Positions 51,101-59,992 of a stretch of 64,000 nt of DNA are shown in pieces. The notes below the pieces were generated by a model. That model was given only the letters and a program-made list of their open reading frames with translations. It searched no databases and was not told where the DNA came from. Position numbers and translations under genes: made by a program. The stretch is from a bacterium. Its GTDB lineage: Bacteria > Bacillota > Clostridia > Christensenellales > Aristaeellaceae. Every line of letters starts with the position of its first letter. Positions within the stretch are counted from its first letter, which is position 1. The stretch is taken from the NCBI GenBank assembly GCA_004563405.1, contig SFTH01000004.1, positions 62,001 to 126,000 on the forward strand. The letters run 5' to 3'.

Positions 51101-51132
51101 AGGGGTGCGGCTCCGTCCGGAGCCGCACCCCT
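51101..51132. repeat. palindromic repeat, copy 2
   Basis: Identical in both arms and centre to 50872-50903, 229 bases away. Confidence 0.9.
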
Positions 51133-51160
51133 GCGCTTTGAAAGCGTATTTGAATGTAAC

Positions 51161-51190
51161 AGGGGCTGCCTCCTTGGTGAGGCAGCCCCT
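51161..51190. terminator. 12-bp hairpin, possible terminator for the minus-strand amidohydrolase
   Basis: Arms aggggctgcctc (51161-51172) and gaggcagcccct (51179-51190) pair perfectly. There is no clear T-run on either strand, so the terminator role is tentative. Confidence 0.45.
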
Positions 51191-51271
51191 GTCATCCGTC
51201 GGGGCGTTGGGCGTGCGCAGGAGGGGGTCCTGCCTGCGCTTTGAATGTGTCTGGCGCGCCGCCCGGCGTAC

Positions 51272-52468
51272 TCATGCATCCGGCTGCAGCAGGCGGCGGG
51301 CGTTCTCGCGCAGCAGCATGCGGGCGAAGGGGAGCGCGTCGCCCTCGGACATGAGGCCCGCGTCCACGCGCGCCGCGAGGACGTCGCTGAGCACCTGCGC
51401 CATGGCGAGCTTCGCGCCGTAGCTCTCCTCGCAGGTCCAAGTGTCGCAGCCCCAGACCATACGGTCGGCGTTGCACACGTCCATCAATTCCGCAAGGGCA
51501 CGCCCGGCCGCGGCGGTGGAAATCAGCGGAAGCCAGCAGAGATCCGCCCAGACGTTGGGATAGCAGTGGGTCAGTCCGGCGACGTCCGCCGTCCAGGGAT
51601 AGCTGCCGTGCATCAGTAGAAAGGTGGTCTCCGGGTGGGCCGCGATGGCGTCCCGCAGGGCCATCGCGCGGCTGTCGCGCATCAGGCCCAGCCCGGTGTG
51701 AATCTGCAGGGGCATGCGCAGTTCCGCCGACTTTTCACAGATGTGATGGAACAGCGCATCCTGGAAGGCGCAGATGTCCTCCGGCGCGGGATCCGGCTGC
51801 ATTGCGCGGCGGGCGCGCGTCCAGTCCGGGCGCGCAAAGCGCAGAGAGCGGTCGTAGGCCAGGGCGCACTTGATGACGGGCGCGCCCTGCGCATGGCGGC
51901 GCGCCAGCTCGCTGTCCAGCAGGAGAAGCAGATCCTCCAGATCCCGCGCCCGTGCGCCGGACAGATGCAGGGCGTTGTGGCCGTTGTGGTCGGTCGCGCG
52001 GGGGTCGTAGGCGACGAAGAAGCTGTTGACGCGGTACGCGGGCCGAAAGAGCTCGGGGTGGCCGTTGTCATCGCCGGGATTCCAGAAGGCGTCGAGGAGG
52101 ACGGTTTCGTAGCCGCAGAGGTCGCGCATGGCCCGCAGATGCCAGTCCGGGTCGGCATGCGCGCTGCGGACGGCCGCATCGTAGGCGCTCCAGCTGTCAA
52201 AGCTCAGGGGTTCGTCCAGACCGTAGAGCTCCCGGAGCGCCCGCTGAAGCCAGACGAAGTAGCCCCGCGCGCGCACCGCGCGCAGCCAGGCGTCCACCTC
52301 CTCCCGGCGCGTTCCGTCCGGAACGGAGGGTGTACACCAGCCGACGTAGCTGTTTTCCAGCAGCGATTGCAGCGTGAGCGCGGCGTGAAAGCCGTCCGGC
52401 CGGTGGTGGGAATGTACGTTGAAGGCGCGCTCGCGCCGGAGCGCCTCAAAGAGCGCCGTTCTGTCCAT
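51272..52468 (-). CDS. amidohydrolase-superfamily protein
   Basis: 398 residues. A metal-site-like NVHSHHRPDGF occurs near residue 18, with later ligands in MPLQIHTGLGLMRD and TFLLMHGSYPWT and a terminal Asp-type VWGCDTWTCEESYGAKLA. This matches TIM-barrel amidohydrolases distantly related to glucuronate isomerase and amidohydrolase-2 proteins. Substrate is unknown. It is a single-gene unit with its own promoter (52506-52534), and duplicated palindromes lie downstream. Confidence 0.8.
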   Translation of the reverse strand: MDRTALFEALRRERAFNVHSHHRPDGFHAALTLQSLLENSYVGWCTPSVPDGTRREEVDAWLRAVRARGYFVWLQRALRELYGLDEPLSFDSWSAYDAAVRSAHADPDWHLRAMRDLCGYETVLLDAFWNPGDDNGHPELFRPAYRVNSFFVAYDPRATDHNGHNALHLSGARARDLEDLLLLLDSELARRHAQGAPVIKCALAYDRSLRFARPDWTRARRAMQPDPAPEDICAFQDALFHHICEKSAELRMPLQIHTGLGLMRDSRAMALRDAIAAHPETTFLLMHGSYPWTADVAGLTHCYPNVWADLCWLPLISTAAAGRALAELMDVCNADRMVWGCDTWTCEESYGAKLAMAQVLSDVLAARVDAGLMSEGDALPFARMLLRENARRLLQPDA

Positions 52469-52505
52469 GAAGATTCCTCCCTCTCACGAAATGGTTCCGG
52501 ATACG

Positions 52506-52534
52506 ATTATAGAGGAAAGCGCGAAGCGTGTAAA
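52506..52534 (-). promoter_or_regulatory. promoter for the amidohydrolase gene
   Basis: On the minus strand, TTTACA (52529-52534) and TATAAT (52506-52511) have a 17-base spacer. Confidence 0.75.
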
Positions 52535-52557
52535 GACGCGCCCGGGGAAAGTGGCGG

Positions 52558-53274
52558 TCACAGTTCGCCGATGAAGTACACATAGTCCAATGTGCGCAGC
52601 GCCTCGATGATTTCGTCGTGGCGCTTGTACTTTTTCAGCTCCCCGGACACGATGGTGAGGGAGATGGAGTACACGCTCAGGCCGGAGTTGAGGTAGGCGG
52701 GGTTGGATTCGATGTCGTCGATGCGCAGGCCTAGGCGGCGGATGGTGGTCACGAAGTCCTGAAGGTTGTGCCGGTTCACCAGCTCCAGGTGAATCTCGAA
52801 GTGGTTGGAGCGGTCCTTCAGGTAGGTTTCGAAGGCGGGGAACAGCGAAAGGCAGATCAGCAGGGAGAGAAAGCCCGCCAGCGCCGCAGCGTACAATCCC
52901 GCGCCCAGCGCCAGCCCCACCGCACCGCTGGCCCAGAGGCCGACGGAGGTGGTGAGTCCCTTGATCTGGCTGCGGGAGGAGAAGAGGATGGAGTTGGAGC
53001 TGATGATGGCGATGCCGACGACCGCTGCGGCGGAGAGCACGGGCAGGCCGCGCGCAGGATCGGCCAGCGCCACGTCCAGCATCATCGCCAGCGCGGAGGC
53101 CAGCGACACCAGCATGAAGGTGCGCAGTCCCGCGGCGTGGCGCTTGGTGGCGCGCTCACAGCCGATGATGGCGCCGAAGAGCATGGAGAGCGCGATGCGA
53201 AGCAGAATCGAGCCGAGACAGATCTGGCTGGACCAGGGCCCCAGAAGGGCGGCGATGGGATCGCTGATGTTCAT
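52558..53274 (-). CDS. MgtC/SapB-family membrane protein
   Basis: 238 residues. The first ~150 hold four or five membrane helices with the family segments ILLRIALSMLFGAIIGCERA, AAGLRTFMLVSLASAL and LTTSVGLWASGAVGLALGAG. The last ~80 residues form an ACT-like cytosolic domain (FEIHLELVNRHNLQDFVTTI). MgtC proteins are linked to magnesium limitation and ATP synthase control in other bacteria. An aggagg site precedes its ATG, 4 bases after the antiporter stop, so the two form an operon. Confidence 0.92.
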   Translation of the reverse strand: MNISDPIAALLGPWSSQICLGSILLRIALSMLFGAIIGCERATKRHAAGLRTFMLVSLASALAMMLDVALADPARGLPVLSAAAVVGIAIISSNSILFSSRSQIKGLTTSVGLWASGAVGLALGAGLYAAALAGFLSLLICLSLFPAFETYLKDRSNHFEIHLELVNRHNLQDFVTTIRRLGLRIDDIESNPAYLNSGLSVYSISLTIVSGELKKYKRHDEIIEALRTLDYVYFIGEL

Positions 53275-53278
53275 GAAT

Positions 53279-54742
53279 TCAACCTCCTAATCTCTTGCCG
53301 TTGAAGCGTCGGCGCAGCATGTAGCCCGCGTACTCCTGCTGCTCCAGCGCGGCCTGGGTGAAGGCGGCCTCTTCCTCGGAGACGGGCGGCCGGTGCGCGG
53401 GCAGCTCCTCCTGGATGCGCCGGATGCGCGCGATGAGAAGCTCCAGCTCGGTCTGGTTCCGGGCTTCCTCGGGGAGGGACTCCGCAGGGATCACATCCTC
53501 GATGCGGTCCGAATAGGATTTCGAGAGATACAGCGCCAGTTTTGCGCAGGCGGGGCCCGCCAGCTCGTAGAGCACGCTGGAGGCGAGGATGATGGTCTTC
53601 AGATCCTCGCCCACCGCGCCGCCCAGCGTGCGCGCGCCCAGGGCGGCCAGGCCGATGGAGACGCCCGCCTGGGGAATCAGGGCCAGGCCCAGGTAGTCCC
53701 GCACCCGCCGGTCCTTGCCCACCGCGGCGCAGCCCAGCCACGCGCCCAGATACTTGCCGAGGATGCGCACCACGAAGTAGACCACGCCCACCACGGCCAG
53801 CGGTGCGCCGCCGATGGCGGCAGAGGCGCGGCCCAGCGCGTCCAGCTGAAAGCTCATGCCGGACTTGACGAAGAACAGCAGCAGGATCGGCGGGCTGAAG
53901 TAGTTGAGCTGCTTGAAGAGGTTGGAGTCGTCCGTCAGGTTGATGTACACCGTGCCCATGGACATGCAGCCCAGCAGGGGAGAGACTTCCAGCGCGGCGC
54001 ACACGCCGCAAAACGCAAAGAGCATCGCGATGGACACGATGAGCCGGTTGTCCGTGGAGCGCTCGCGAAAGAGCAGCTTGAGCGCCAGCCCGAACAGGCA
54101 GCCCAGCGCCAGCACGCCCGCGTTGACCAGAATGGGGCGAAGCACGGCGCCGGGGCCCCCGCCGCGCGCGCCGCCCATGGAGGAGAGCGCCACCGAGATG
54201 GCGATGCTGTACGCCACCAGGCTCACCACGTCGTCCAGGGCCACCACCTGTAGGAGCGTGTCTACGAAGTCCCCGTGGGCGCGGGTCTGGCGTATGGTCA
54301 TCAGCGTGGAGGCCGGGGCCGTGGCCGAGGCCAGCGCAGCGAGCACGATGGAGAAGGGCAGGCTCAGCCCCAGCACCCAGAAGGTGGCGATGAAGACCAG
54401 CGCCGAGGCCATGAGCGCCTCCAGCAGCGTGATCAGCAGCACCTTCACGCCGTTCTTTTTCAGCGCGTCGATGCGGAAGAATTCGCCCACGCTGAAGGCG
54501 ATGAACGCCAGCGCGATATCCGAAATGAAATCCATGCCGGAGCGCACCTGCGGCGGAACCAGGTTCAGGCAGTAGGGCCCGATGAGCACGCCGGCGAGGA
54601 TGTAGGCGGTGACGTTTGGCAGGCGCAGCCGCTTGGTGACGCGCGTCATCGCAAAGCCCGCAAAGAGCATGATGGCGATGGAGAGTATCACCGGCGCGAC
54701 CGGCGAGGAGGCCGCGAGCTTGCGGTAGGTTTCGTTCAACAT
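53279..54742 (-). CDS. cation:proton antiporter (CPA2/KefB-like)
   Basis: 487 residues with about twelve membrane helices and a short charged C-terminal tail. Family features include LRLPNVTAYILAGVLIGPYC near the N-terminus, SATAPASTLMTIRQTRAHG and the ion-site pair VVALDDVVSLVAYSIAISV. No TrkA-N domain is present. It likely exchanges Na+ or K+ for protons. The ATG follows ggaggtga. It is divergent from a LysR gene and followed by MgtC, suggesting an ion-homeostasis unit. Confidence 0.92.
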   Translation of the reverse strand: MLNETYRKLAASSPVAPVILSIAIMLFAGFAMTRVTKRLRLPNVTAYILAGVLIGPYCLNLVPPQVRSGMDFISDIALAFIAFSVGEFFRIDALKKNGVKVLLITLLEALMASALVFIATFWVLGLSLPFSIVLAALASATAPASTLMTIRQTRAHGDFVDTLLQVVALDDVVSLVAYSIAISVALSSMGGARGGGPGAVLRPILVNAGVLALGCLFGLALKLLFRERSTDNRLIVSIAMLFAFCGVCAALEVSPLLGCMSMGTVYINLTDDSNLFKQLNYFSPPILLLFFVKSGMSFQLDALGRASAAIGGAPLAVVGVVYFVVRILGKYLGAWLGCAAVGKDRRVRDYLGLALIPQAGVSIGLAALGARTLGGAVGEDLKTIILASSVLYELAGPACAKLALYLSKSYSDRIEDVIPAESLPEEARNQTELELLIARIRRIQEELPAHRPPVSEEEAAFTQAALEQQEYAGYMLRRRFNGKRLGG

Positions 54743-54766
54743 CTATGATTTCACCTCCCCCAGGAC

Positions 54767-54795
54767 TTGCAATTTCCACGAAACCATGGTATAAC
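54767..54795 (+). promoter_or_regulatory. promoter for the LysR gene
   Basis: TTGCAA (54767-54772) and TATAAC (54790-54795) have a 17-base spacer in the AT-rich divergent region. Confidence 0.65.
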
Positions 54796-54860
54796 AATAT
54801 TAACATAAAATCAAATTATGATATTTTTTACAACGATAAAGAAAAGGAATGATCGCTTAT

Positions 54861-55760
54861 ATGCTGGACGCAAAGCTGCATACGCTGCTGGCGGTTGCGG
54901 AGACAAACAATTTTACCCGGGCGGCCCAGCTGCTCTCCCTGACGCAGCCGGCGGTGAGCCACCACATCGCACTGCTGGAGCAGGAGCTGGGCGCGCCGCT
55001 GTTCGTGCGCTGCCGGGGACGCGCGCAGCTCACCCGGGAGGGGGAGATCGCGGTGCGCTACGCCCGGCGGATGAAGGCGCTGTACGAAAAGATGCAGGAG
55101 GAGCTCAGCGAGGCGGAGGGGCGGCTGGAGCGCATCCGCGTGGGCATCACCCACACCGCAGAGAGCAACCTGATCACCGAGGCGCTGGCCAAGTATGGAA
55201 ATGAAAATGGAAATGTGATTATAACAATCATTACTGATACCATAAAGAATCTTTATGATGCGGTGGAGAATTACGATCTGGATCTGGCGATTGTGGAGGG
55301 CAGGCCCAGGTCCTCGGACCTCAACGCGCTGTTGCTGGACACGGACAGCATCGTGTGCGTGCTCTCCAACAACAATCCGCTGGCGCGGCGCTCCATGGTG
55401 ACGCTGGAGGATCTGAAGCGGGAGAAGCTGATTCTGCGCCTGCCGTCCTCGGGCACGCGCAAGCTCTTTGAATCCCATCTGGTGAGCGCAAACGAGAGCA
55501 TCGACAACTTTGACATCGCGCTGGAGGTGGACAACATCGCAACCATCAAGGATCTGGTTCGCAAGGATCTTGGGGTGTCCGTGCTGGCCCGCAGCGCCTG
55601 CATGGACGAGATCCGCAAGGGCAAGATCACCAGCCTGCCCATTGAGAATCTGAGCATGATCCGCCAGACCAGCGTGGTGTACCGCCGGGACTTCGTTCAC
55701 ATGGACATGCTGCACACCTTCATGCGCCTGTATCAGGAGCTGGCGCGGATGCGGCAGTAG
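54861..55760 (+). CDS. LysR-family transcriptional regulator
   Basis: 299 residues from the ATG at 54861, the usual LysR opening (MLDAKLHTLLAVAETNNFTR). An ATG 12 bases upstream directly abuts the aagga site and is less likely. The winged helix-turn-helix continues TQPAVSHHIALLEQELGAPL. The effector domain has VGITHTAESNLITEAL, LDLAIVEGRP and LPSSGTRKLFESHL. Its divergence from the antiporter-MgtC operon suggests it regulates that operon. Confidence 0.92.
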   Translation: MLDAKLHTLLAVAETNNFTRAAQLLSLTQPAVSHHIALLEQELGAPLFVRCRGRAQLTREGEIAVRYARRMKALYEKMQEELSEAEGRLERIRVGITHTAESNLITEALAKYGNENGNVIITIITDTIKNLYDAVENYDLDLAIVEGRPRSSDLNALLLDTDSIVCVLSNNNPLARRSMVTLEDLKREKLILRLPSSGTRKLFESHLVSANESIDNFDIALEVDNIATIKDLVRKDLGVSVLARSACMDEIRKGKITSLPIENLSMIRQTSVVYRRDFVHMDMLHTFMRLYQELARMRQ

Positions 55761-55782
55761 GGAGGCCCCTTCAATTGCGCGC

Positions 55783-55812
55783 AAAAGCCCGGGATCCAGA
55801 CGGATTCCGGGC
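55783..55812 (-). terminator. intrinsic terminator of the minus-strand four-gene operon
   Basis: Arms 55787-55797 and 55802-55812 pair with one mismatch, followed on the minus strand by TTTT (55786-55783). It ends the operon finishing at 55902 and may stop LysR transcription too. Confidence 0.7.
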
Positions 55813-55901
55813 GATGATTTCATGCATGATGCAGTTGCGGCGCGGCGCACCGGGGCTGACAGGCGGATGCGGCCGGGCGCGGGAGTGCGGGAAGCGTTGC
55901 G

Positions 55902-57518
55902 TCAGTTCGCCTCGAAGCTGAAGCCGCAGATCAGGCGGGAGGGGACGGGGCGCAGGGTGAAGCACACCAGCCAGCCGCCGGGGAAGCCGTCCCGGGCGGG
56001 AAGCTCCGAGATCTCCGGCAGCAGGTCTCCGTCCCAGCGCAGGGTCGCCGGGCCGAGGCGCACGCTGTCGCGCAGGGAAATGGGCCGCTGAACCGATACG
56101 AAGCGGAAGCAGAGCTGCTCCGGAGCGCGGCTGAATTCAAAGGCGTCCACCAGCCGCACGGTCGCGTCGCCCCGGGAGACCATCAGCGTGCGCTGATAGG
56201 CGCCCAGGCCGCACTGTGCGGGGTAGGTGTCGGTGAGATCCACGCTCATCAGGTCGCGGCCGTCGCCAAAGTTCGCTTCGGCGGCGGGGGGCTGCGCGGG
56301 TCGGGAGAGGGGCGCGCGGCCGTCGATCAGCGGCAGACTGCGCGCGTCGCCGCCCGACGGCACAATTACCGGCGCGTCGTCGAAGAAGAGCGTCACGCCG
56401 CCCGCGTTTCCACGGCTGCCGTCGCCCGCGATGGCAGCGTAGAAGGGATCCGCGCGGGAGACCATCAGCGCCGCGCCCTCGGTGGCGGCGCGCTTGAGCC
56501 GGGGCGGACGGGCGCTCTCGTCCAGCGCGGCGCGCATGTATTCCATGCTCAGCACGCGCCCGTTCAGGCTGTCGCTGCCGCGGGCGCAGGCGTTGTGCAG
56601 CTGTGCGCCCAGGGCGCACAGCGCCCGGTCCTGGGTCAGATATCCCAGGCGGAAGAGGTCGATGCCCGGCAGCGGCGGCTGCAGGCCGTCCCCGGCAGTG
56701 TCGAAGAAGTAGTCTCCGGAAATCCAGGGGATGAGCATACCGTCCAGCCAGGATTCGGGCGGCTGCGCCCGGGTGAGATCCATTTCGCCCCGGGTCAGGC
56801 GCTTGAGCAGCCGGGTGAGGTCGGCCACGGCGCAGGCGTCGGCCAGGCGGTCGCCCAGGGTCGCCCGGGGAGACTGGGGCCCGGCGCAGATGTCGTCCAG
56901 CAGGCGCAGCAGAAGCTTCACCGGCTGCTGCCGGCGGGCGGGATTCTTCTCCAGCATCAGGCAGCACAGCAGGAGATCGGCCGCCACCTGGGCGGGCCGG
57001 CGGCCGCCGAGGCGCATGAAGGGATAGTCCTCGTGGGCCAGTATGGGCCCGAGGAGCCTGCGGCGCACCTCGCTCAGCAGAACGCTGGGGATGCGGGGGT
57101 TGCACTCGCTCAGCCGCGCGCCGTGGCGGCGCATGAGCCACGCAAAGAGCATGCCCGTCTCCGCCGCCTGCAGGTCGATGGCGGGGTGGGCGGGATCGTC
57201 AAAGGCTGCGCAGCTGGCGCTCCATGTGCCCTCCTCGCAGATCTGACTGATCAGATCCAGCATCTTCTCCAGCGCCGCGGCGTTGGGCTCAATCCAGAGG
57301 AAGGCCTCCAGCTGCTCCCGGCGGTCGCGCTGAAGCTCCGCGTAGCGCTCGGGCTCCTTCAGCCGCTCGGAGAGGGACATGAAGCGGGCGGGAGCCTGAA
57401 GGGCGCGCAGCGCGGCCTGGGCGCAGCGGTCCGCCAGCGCGTCCCAGGGCCGGGGCGCGGGAATTGCACCCACATCCACGGCGGAGCCGGTGAGTATGGA
57501 GATGCCGTTTACAAACAT
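55902..57518 (-). CDS. heparinase II/III-like protein
   Basis: 538 residues, no signal peptide. The N-terminal helical half carries the family-like DLISQICEEGTWSASCAAFD and AIDLQAAETGMLFAWLMRRH. The C-terminal half is beta-rich, as in heparinase II/III-type polysaccharide lyases (NFGDGRDLMSVDLTDTYPAQ; TLMVSRGDATVRLVDAFEFS). A cytosolic place would suit an oligosaccharide substrate. It is last in a minus-strand operon with UPF0340, SpoU and alpha/beta hydrolase genes, which gives no clear functional link. Sequence divergence makes activity uncertain. Confidence 0.72.
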   Translation of the reverse strand: MFVNGISILTGSAVDVGAIPAPRPWDALADRCAQAALRALQAPARFMSLSERLKEPERYAELQRDRREQLEAFLWIEPNAAALEKMLDLISQICEEGTWSASCAAFDDPAHPAIDLQAAETGMLFAWLMRRHGARLSECNPRIPSVLLSEVRRRLLGPILAHEDYPFMRLGGRRPAQVAADLLLCCLMLEKNPARRQQPVKLLLRLLDDICAGPQSPRATLGDRLADACAVADLTRLLKRLTRGEMDLTRAQPPESWLDGMLIPWISGDYFFDTAGDGLQPPLPGIDLFRLGYLTQDRALCALGAQLHNACARGSDSLNGRVLSMEYMRAALDESARPPRLKRAATEGAALMVSRADPFYAAIAGDGSRGNAGGVTLFFDDAPVIVPSGGDARSLPLIDGRAPLSRPAQPPAAEANFGDGRDLMSVDLTDTYPAQCGLGAYQRTLMVSRGDATVRLVDAFEFSRAPEQLCFRFVSVQRPISLRDSVRLGPATLRWDGDLLPEISELPARDGFPGGWLVCFTLRPVPSRLICGFSFEAN

Positions 57519-57555
57519 GCCCTTTGCTCCCTTCTGTATCCAATGGGGAGGCGGC

Positions 57556-58113
57556 TCAGTCCTCCTCGGTGTACTGCGCGCGCTCGCCGCCGATGAGCTT
57601 CGGCCGGGTGCGCGCGGCGGTGACCACGGCGCAGCCGATGTGTCCGAGCTGCAGGCGCACGGGGACGGCCACGCTGCGCAGGTGCATGCCGATGAGGGTG
57701 AGGCCCACGTCCAGGCCCGCGTCGGCCTGAATCCGCTCCACCAGCACCGGGTGGTTCATCCGCTTCCAGGCAGCGGTGGCCAGGGATCCGCCCGCCTTCT
57801 TCCGGGGCACGGCGCAGACGATCTCGTAGCCCCGGCGCTCGGCCTCCGCGCGCTCCATCACCAGCGCACGGTTCAGATGCTCGCAGCACTGGAACGCGGG
57901 CGCAAAGTCCATTTTTCGCGCCTGATCCAGCACGGCCCGTGCCACGGCGTCGCCGTATTCGTAGGTGGATTCGTGGCCGATCACACCCCCTGCGATTTCG
58001 CTGGAAGAGCAGCCCACGACCAGCAGGCGGACCGGATTGAAGTGGGGCCGGTCTTCCCCGATCAGCTCCCGGACGGCCTGCGCCGCCTGATTGTAGATTT
58101 CATTTGCTTCCAT
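57556..58113 (-). CDS. UPF0340/TIGR01440 family protein
   Basis: 185 residues from an ATG with ggaggcga. Family segments are NPVRLLVVGCSSSEIAGGVI near residue 28, AFQCCEHLNRALVMERAEAE, VCAVPRKKAGGSLATAAW and LIGMHLRSVAVPVRLQLGHI. The function of this widespread Bacillota family is unknown; the conserved Cys, Glu and His suggest an enzyme. It begins 1 base after the SpoU methyltransferase stop. Confidence 0.92.
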   Translation of the reverse strand: MEANEIYNQAAQAVRELIGEDRPHFNPVRLLVVGCSSSEIAGGVIGHESTYEYGDAVARAVLDQARKMDFAPAFQCCEHLNRALVMERAEAERRGYEIVCAVPRKKAGGSLATAAWKRMNHPVLVERIQADAGLDVGLTLIGMHLRSVAVPVRLQLGHIGCAVVTAARTRPKLIGGERAQYTEED

Positions 58114-58114
58114 A

Positions 58115-58846
58115 TTATTTCTCGCCTCCGTGCATAAAGACATAGCTTCCCACTGAAACTGCCACCGCCAGATTCAGCGAATCAATTTCACTGCTCTGGG
58201 GAATCATGACGCTCTGGCCCATCGAAGCGAACTGCGGGGGAAGGCCGGTCTGCTCGTTTCCAAAGACCAGGGTGAAGGGTTTCTGTGCGCTCCGGGCGGC
58301 CTCGTTCAGGCCGATGGCCCCGTCCAGCATGAAGGGATAGAGCCTGCGCTCCGGGTGCACCGCGCGGTAATCCTCAAAGCGGTCGTAAGTGTGCACCCGC
58401 AGCTTGTAGAACGCGCCCATGGACGCGCGCAGCGCATGGGGCTCGAACACGTCCACGCAGGGGCGCACGAGGGCCACGTCCCGTATGCCGAAGCCCAGGA
58501 GAGACCGCATGGCGGTGCCCAGATTGCCGCTGTCGGAGATCTGGCAGAGCACCGCGTGGCAGGCGGCGGGATCCAGATCGGAATCAAATTTTTCAAAGAC
58601 CAGGGCGGCGAAGCAGTTGTCCTTTCTGGACTCCCGCCGGAGCACCCGCTCGGCCATCTCCTCCCGCACGCCCCGCCGGGCGCACATCTCCCGCAGCTTC
58701 TGAACGCCCTCGTTCCGGAGGCCGTCGGGATGCAGAAGCAGCCGCAGCGCCCGCTCCGGCTGCGCTTCCATGAGCATCAGGGAGGGGAACACGCCCAGGG
58801 CGTAGCTGTAATTCAGCTTGCGGGAATAGGGTTCGAGCTTTGGCAT
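58115..58846 (-). CDS. SpoU/TrmH-family RNA 2'-O-methyltransferase
   Basis: 243 residues. The three SPOUT motifs are visible: motif 1 SDSGNLGTAMRSLLGFGI, motif 2 FTLVFGNEQTGLPPQF, and motif 3 EIDSLNLAVAVSVGSYVFMH. An N-terminal ~90-residue RNA-binding extension precedes them. It likely methylates rRNA or tRNA ribose; the target base is not predictable. It sits in an operon between alpha/beta hydrolase and UPF0340 genes. Confidence 0.92.
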   Translation of the reverse strand: MPKLEPYSRKLNYSYALGVFPSLMLMEAQPERALRLLLHPDGLRNEGVQKLREMCARRGVREEMAERVLRRESRKDNCFAALVFEKFDSDLDPAACHAVLCQISDSGNLGTAMRSLLGFGIRDVALVRPCVDVFEPHALRASMGAFYKLRVHTYDRFEDYRAVHPERRLYPFMLDGAIGLNEAARSAQKPFTLVFGNEQTGLPPQFASMGQSVMIPQSSEIDSLNLAVAVSVGSYVFMHGGEK

Positions 58847-58885
58847 AATCGCACCTCTGATTGGATATATTCGTATGATCGGGGG

Positions 58886-59719
58886 CTATCGGGCGGTGAA
58901 GCGAATCCAGCCGCGCAGATAGTCCCTCAGGGCCTTTGAATGGGTCTCCATGGGAAAGTGCCCGGCGGATTTGAGCTCATGGGTCTCCGCGCCGCCCAGC
59001 AGGCGGCCGACGTCCTGGCGGGCCTCCCCGCGCAGCAGCAGATCCCGGCCGCCGAGGAGCACCATGGCCGGGCAGAAGCCCAGATCGCAGTCCGGGGCGC
59101 GCCGCCCCGCGCGCAGCATCCGTAGAAAGCTCTCCCGGGCGCCGGGGCGCATCAGCGGCGCGCGCATGCGGTCGAGTATGTAATCGTCCATGGGATAGCC
59201 CGCACAGCGCTCAATCATGCGCCGGAAGCTGTCCTTTTCGAGAATTTCGCGCTGGTACCAGCGGGCGGGGGACGCCTCGCGGGGGAGCTGCGGCGCGCGC
59301 AGCAGGGGGGAGATGTGCACCTGGGACTTCACGCTGTCCGGATAGAGGGCCGCCATCTCCAGCACGGTGGCGCAGGAGACGCCGTGGCCCACCAGGTGCC
59401 ACACGGAATCCGGCGCGCCGGTCTGCCGGTCGATCTCGTCCAGCAGGCCCCAAAGGATGTTGGCGCGCAACGCGCCGTCCTGGGGAACGTCCATGCCGCA
59501 GTCGCTGCGGCCGAAGCCTGGCAGGTCGGCCAGCACCGTCAGGCAGCCCAGCTGCGTGAGCTCCGGCGTCAGCTTGCGCCAGTGGAAGGTGTTGATCAGC
59601 GGGGAGGACAGCAACAGCACGCGCTCCCTCGGGGGATCTCCGGGAATGGCGGTGCGAAAGTGTACGCGTATGCCGTGAAAGGACAGATATTGACTTTCCT
59701 CGGTCGCCAAGGCGCACAC
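58886..59719 (-). CDS. alpha/beta-hydrolase-fold protein with altered nucleophile motif
   Basis: 277 residues. The fold is clear: RVLLLSSPLINTFHWRKLTP, LADLPGFGRSD, a late Asp in VLLGGRDLLLRG and His in LKSAGHFPMETH. At the nucleophile elbow, where G-x-S-x-G is expected, it reads LVGHGVSCATV, so Gly takes the serine position. It may be a non-catalytic member, or Ser two residues later may serve. The start has weak ribosome-site support. A promoter is at 59745-59773. Confidence 0.82.
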   Translation of the reverse strand: MCALATEESQYLSFHGIRVHFRTAIPGDPPRERVLLLSSPLINTFHWRKLTPELTQLGCLTVLADLPGFGRSDCGMDVPQDGALRANILWGLLDEIDRQTGAPDSVWHLVGHGVSCATVLEMAALYPDSVKSQVHISPLLRAPQLPREASPARWYQREILEKDSFRRMIERCAGYPMDDYILDRMRAPLMRPGARESFLRMLRAGRRAPDCDLGFCPAMVLLGGRDLLLRGEARQDVGRLLGGAETHELKSAGHFPMETHSKALRDYLRGWIRFTAR

Positions 59720-59744
59720 CTCACCTATTCTAAGAATCTATATT

Positions 59745-59773
59745 ATTTTAGCATATGCGCGGCGGTTTGGCAA
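59745..59773 (-). promoter_or_regulatory. promoter for the minus-strand four-gene operon
   Basis: On the minus strand, TTGCCA (59768-59773) and TAAAAT (59745-59750) have a 17-base spacer. Confidence 0.65.
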
Positions 59774-59837
59774 CGGAAAGTGTGTGGAACGGAAAAACAG
59801 GCGCGGGGCGCAAAAAACAAAGCTAACACAAAATGGG

Positions 59838-59866
59838 TTGCAGGATGCGAAAAACTATTGTATAAT
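59838..59866 (+). promoter_or_regulatory. promoter for murA
   Basis: TTGCAG (59838-59843) and consensus TATAAT (59861-59866) have a 17-base spacer. The ~120-base leader holds a small hairpin (acacccg/cgggtgt, about 59939-59956). Confidence 0.8.
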
Positions 59867-59992
59867 GAGACGTGCGACGATAAAATCGGCGTTGTTTTCG
59901 CGTGCCCGGGCCTCCGCGGCGCGCTTGACGGGCCTTCAGACACCCGCTTCGGGTGTTGGCCGATAGATGAAAGGGGCCGGCGCTTGGGCCGG

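Noticed and set aside
59315..59992. In-frame upstream extension of murA
   Set aside because: It runs across the murA promoter and into the divergent hydrolase gene; MurA homology begins at 59993.
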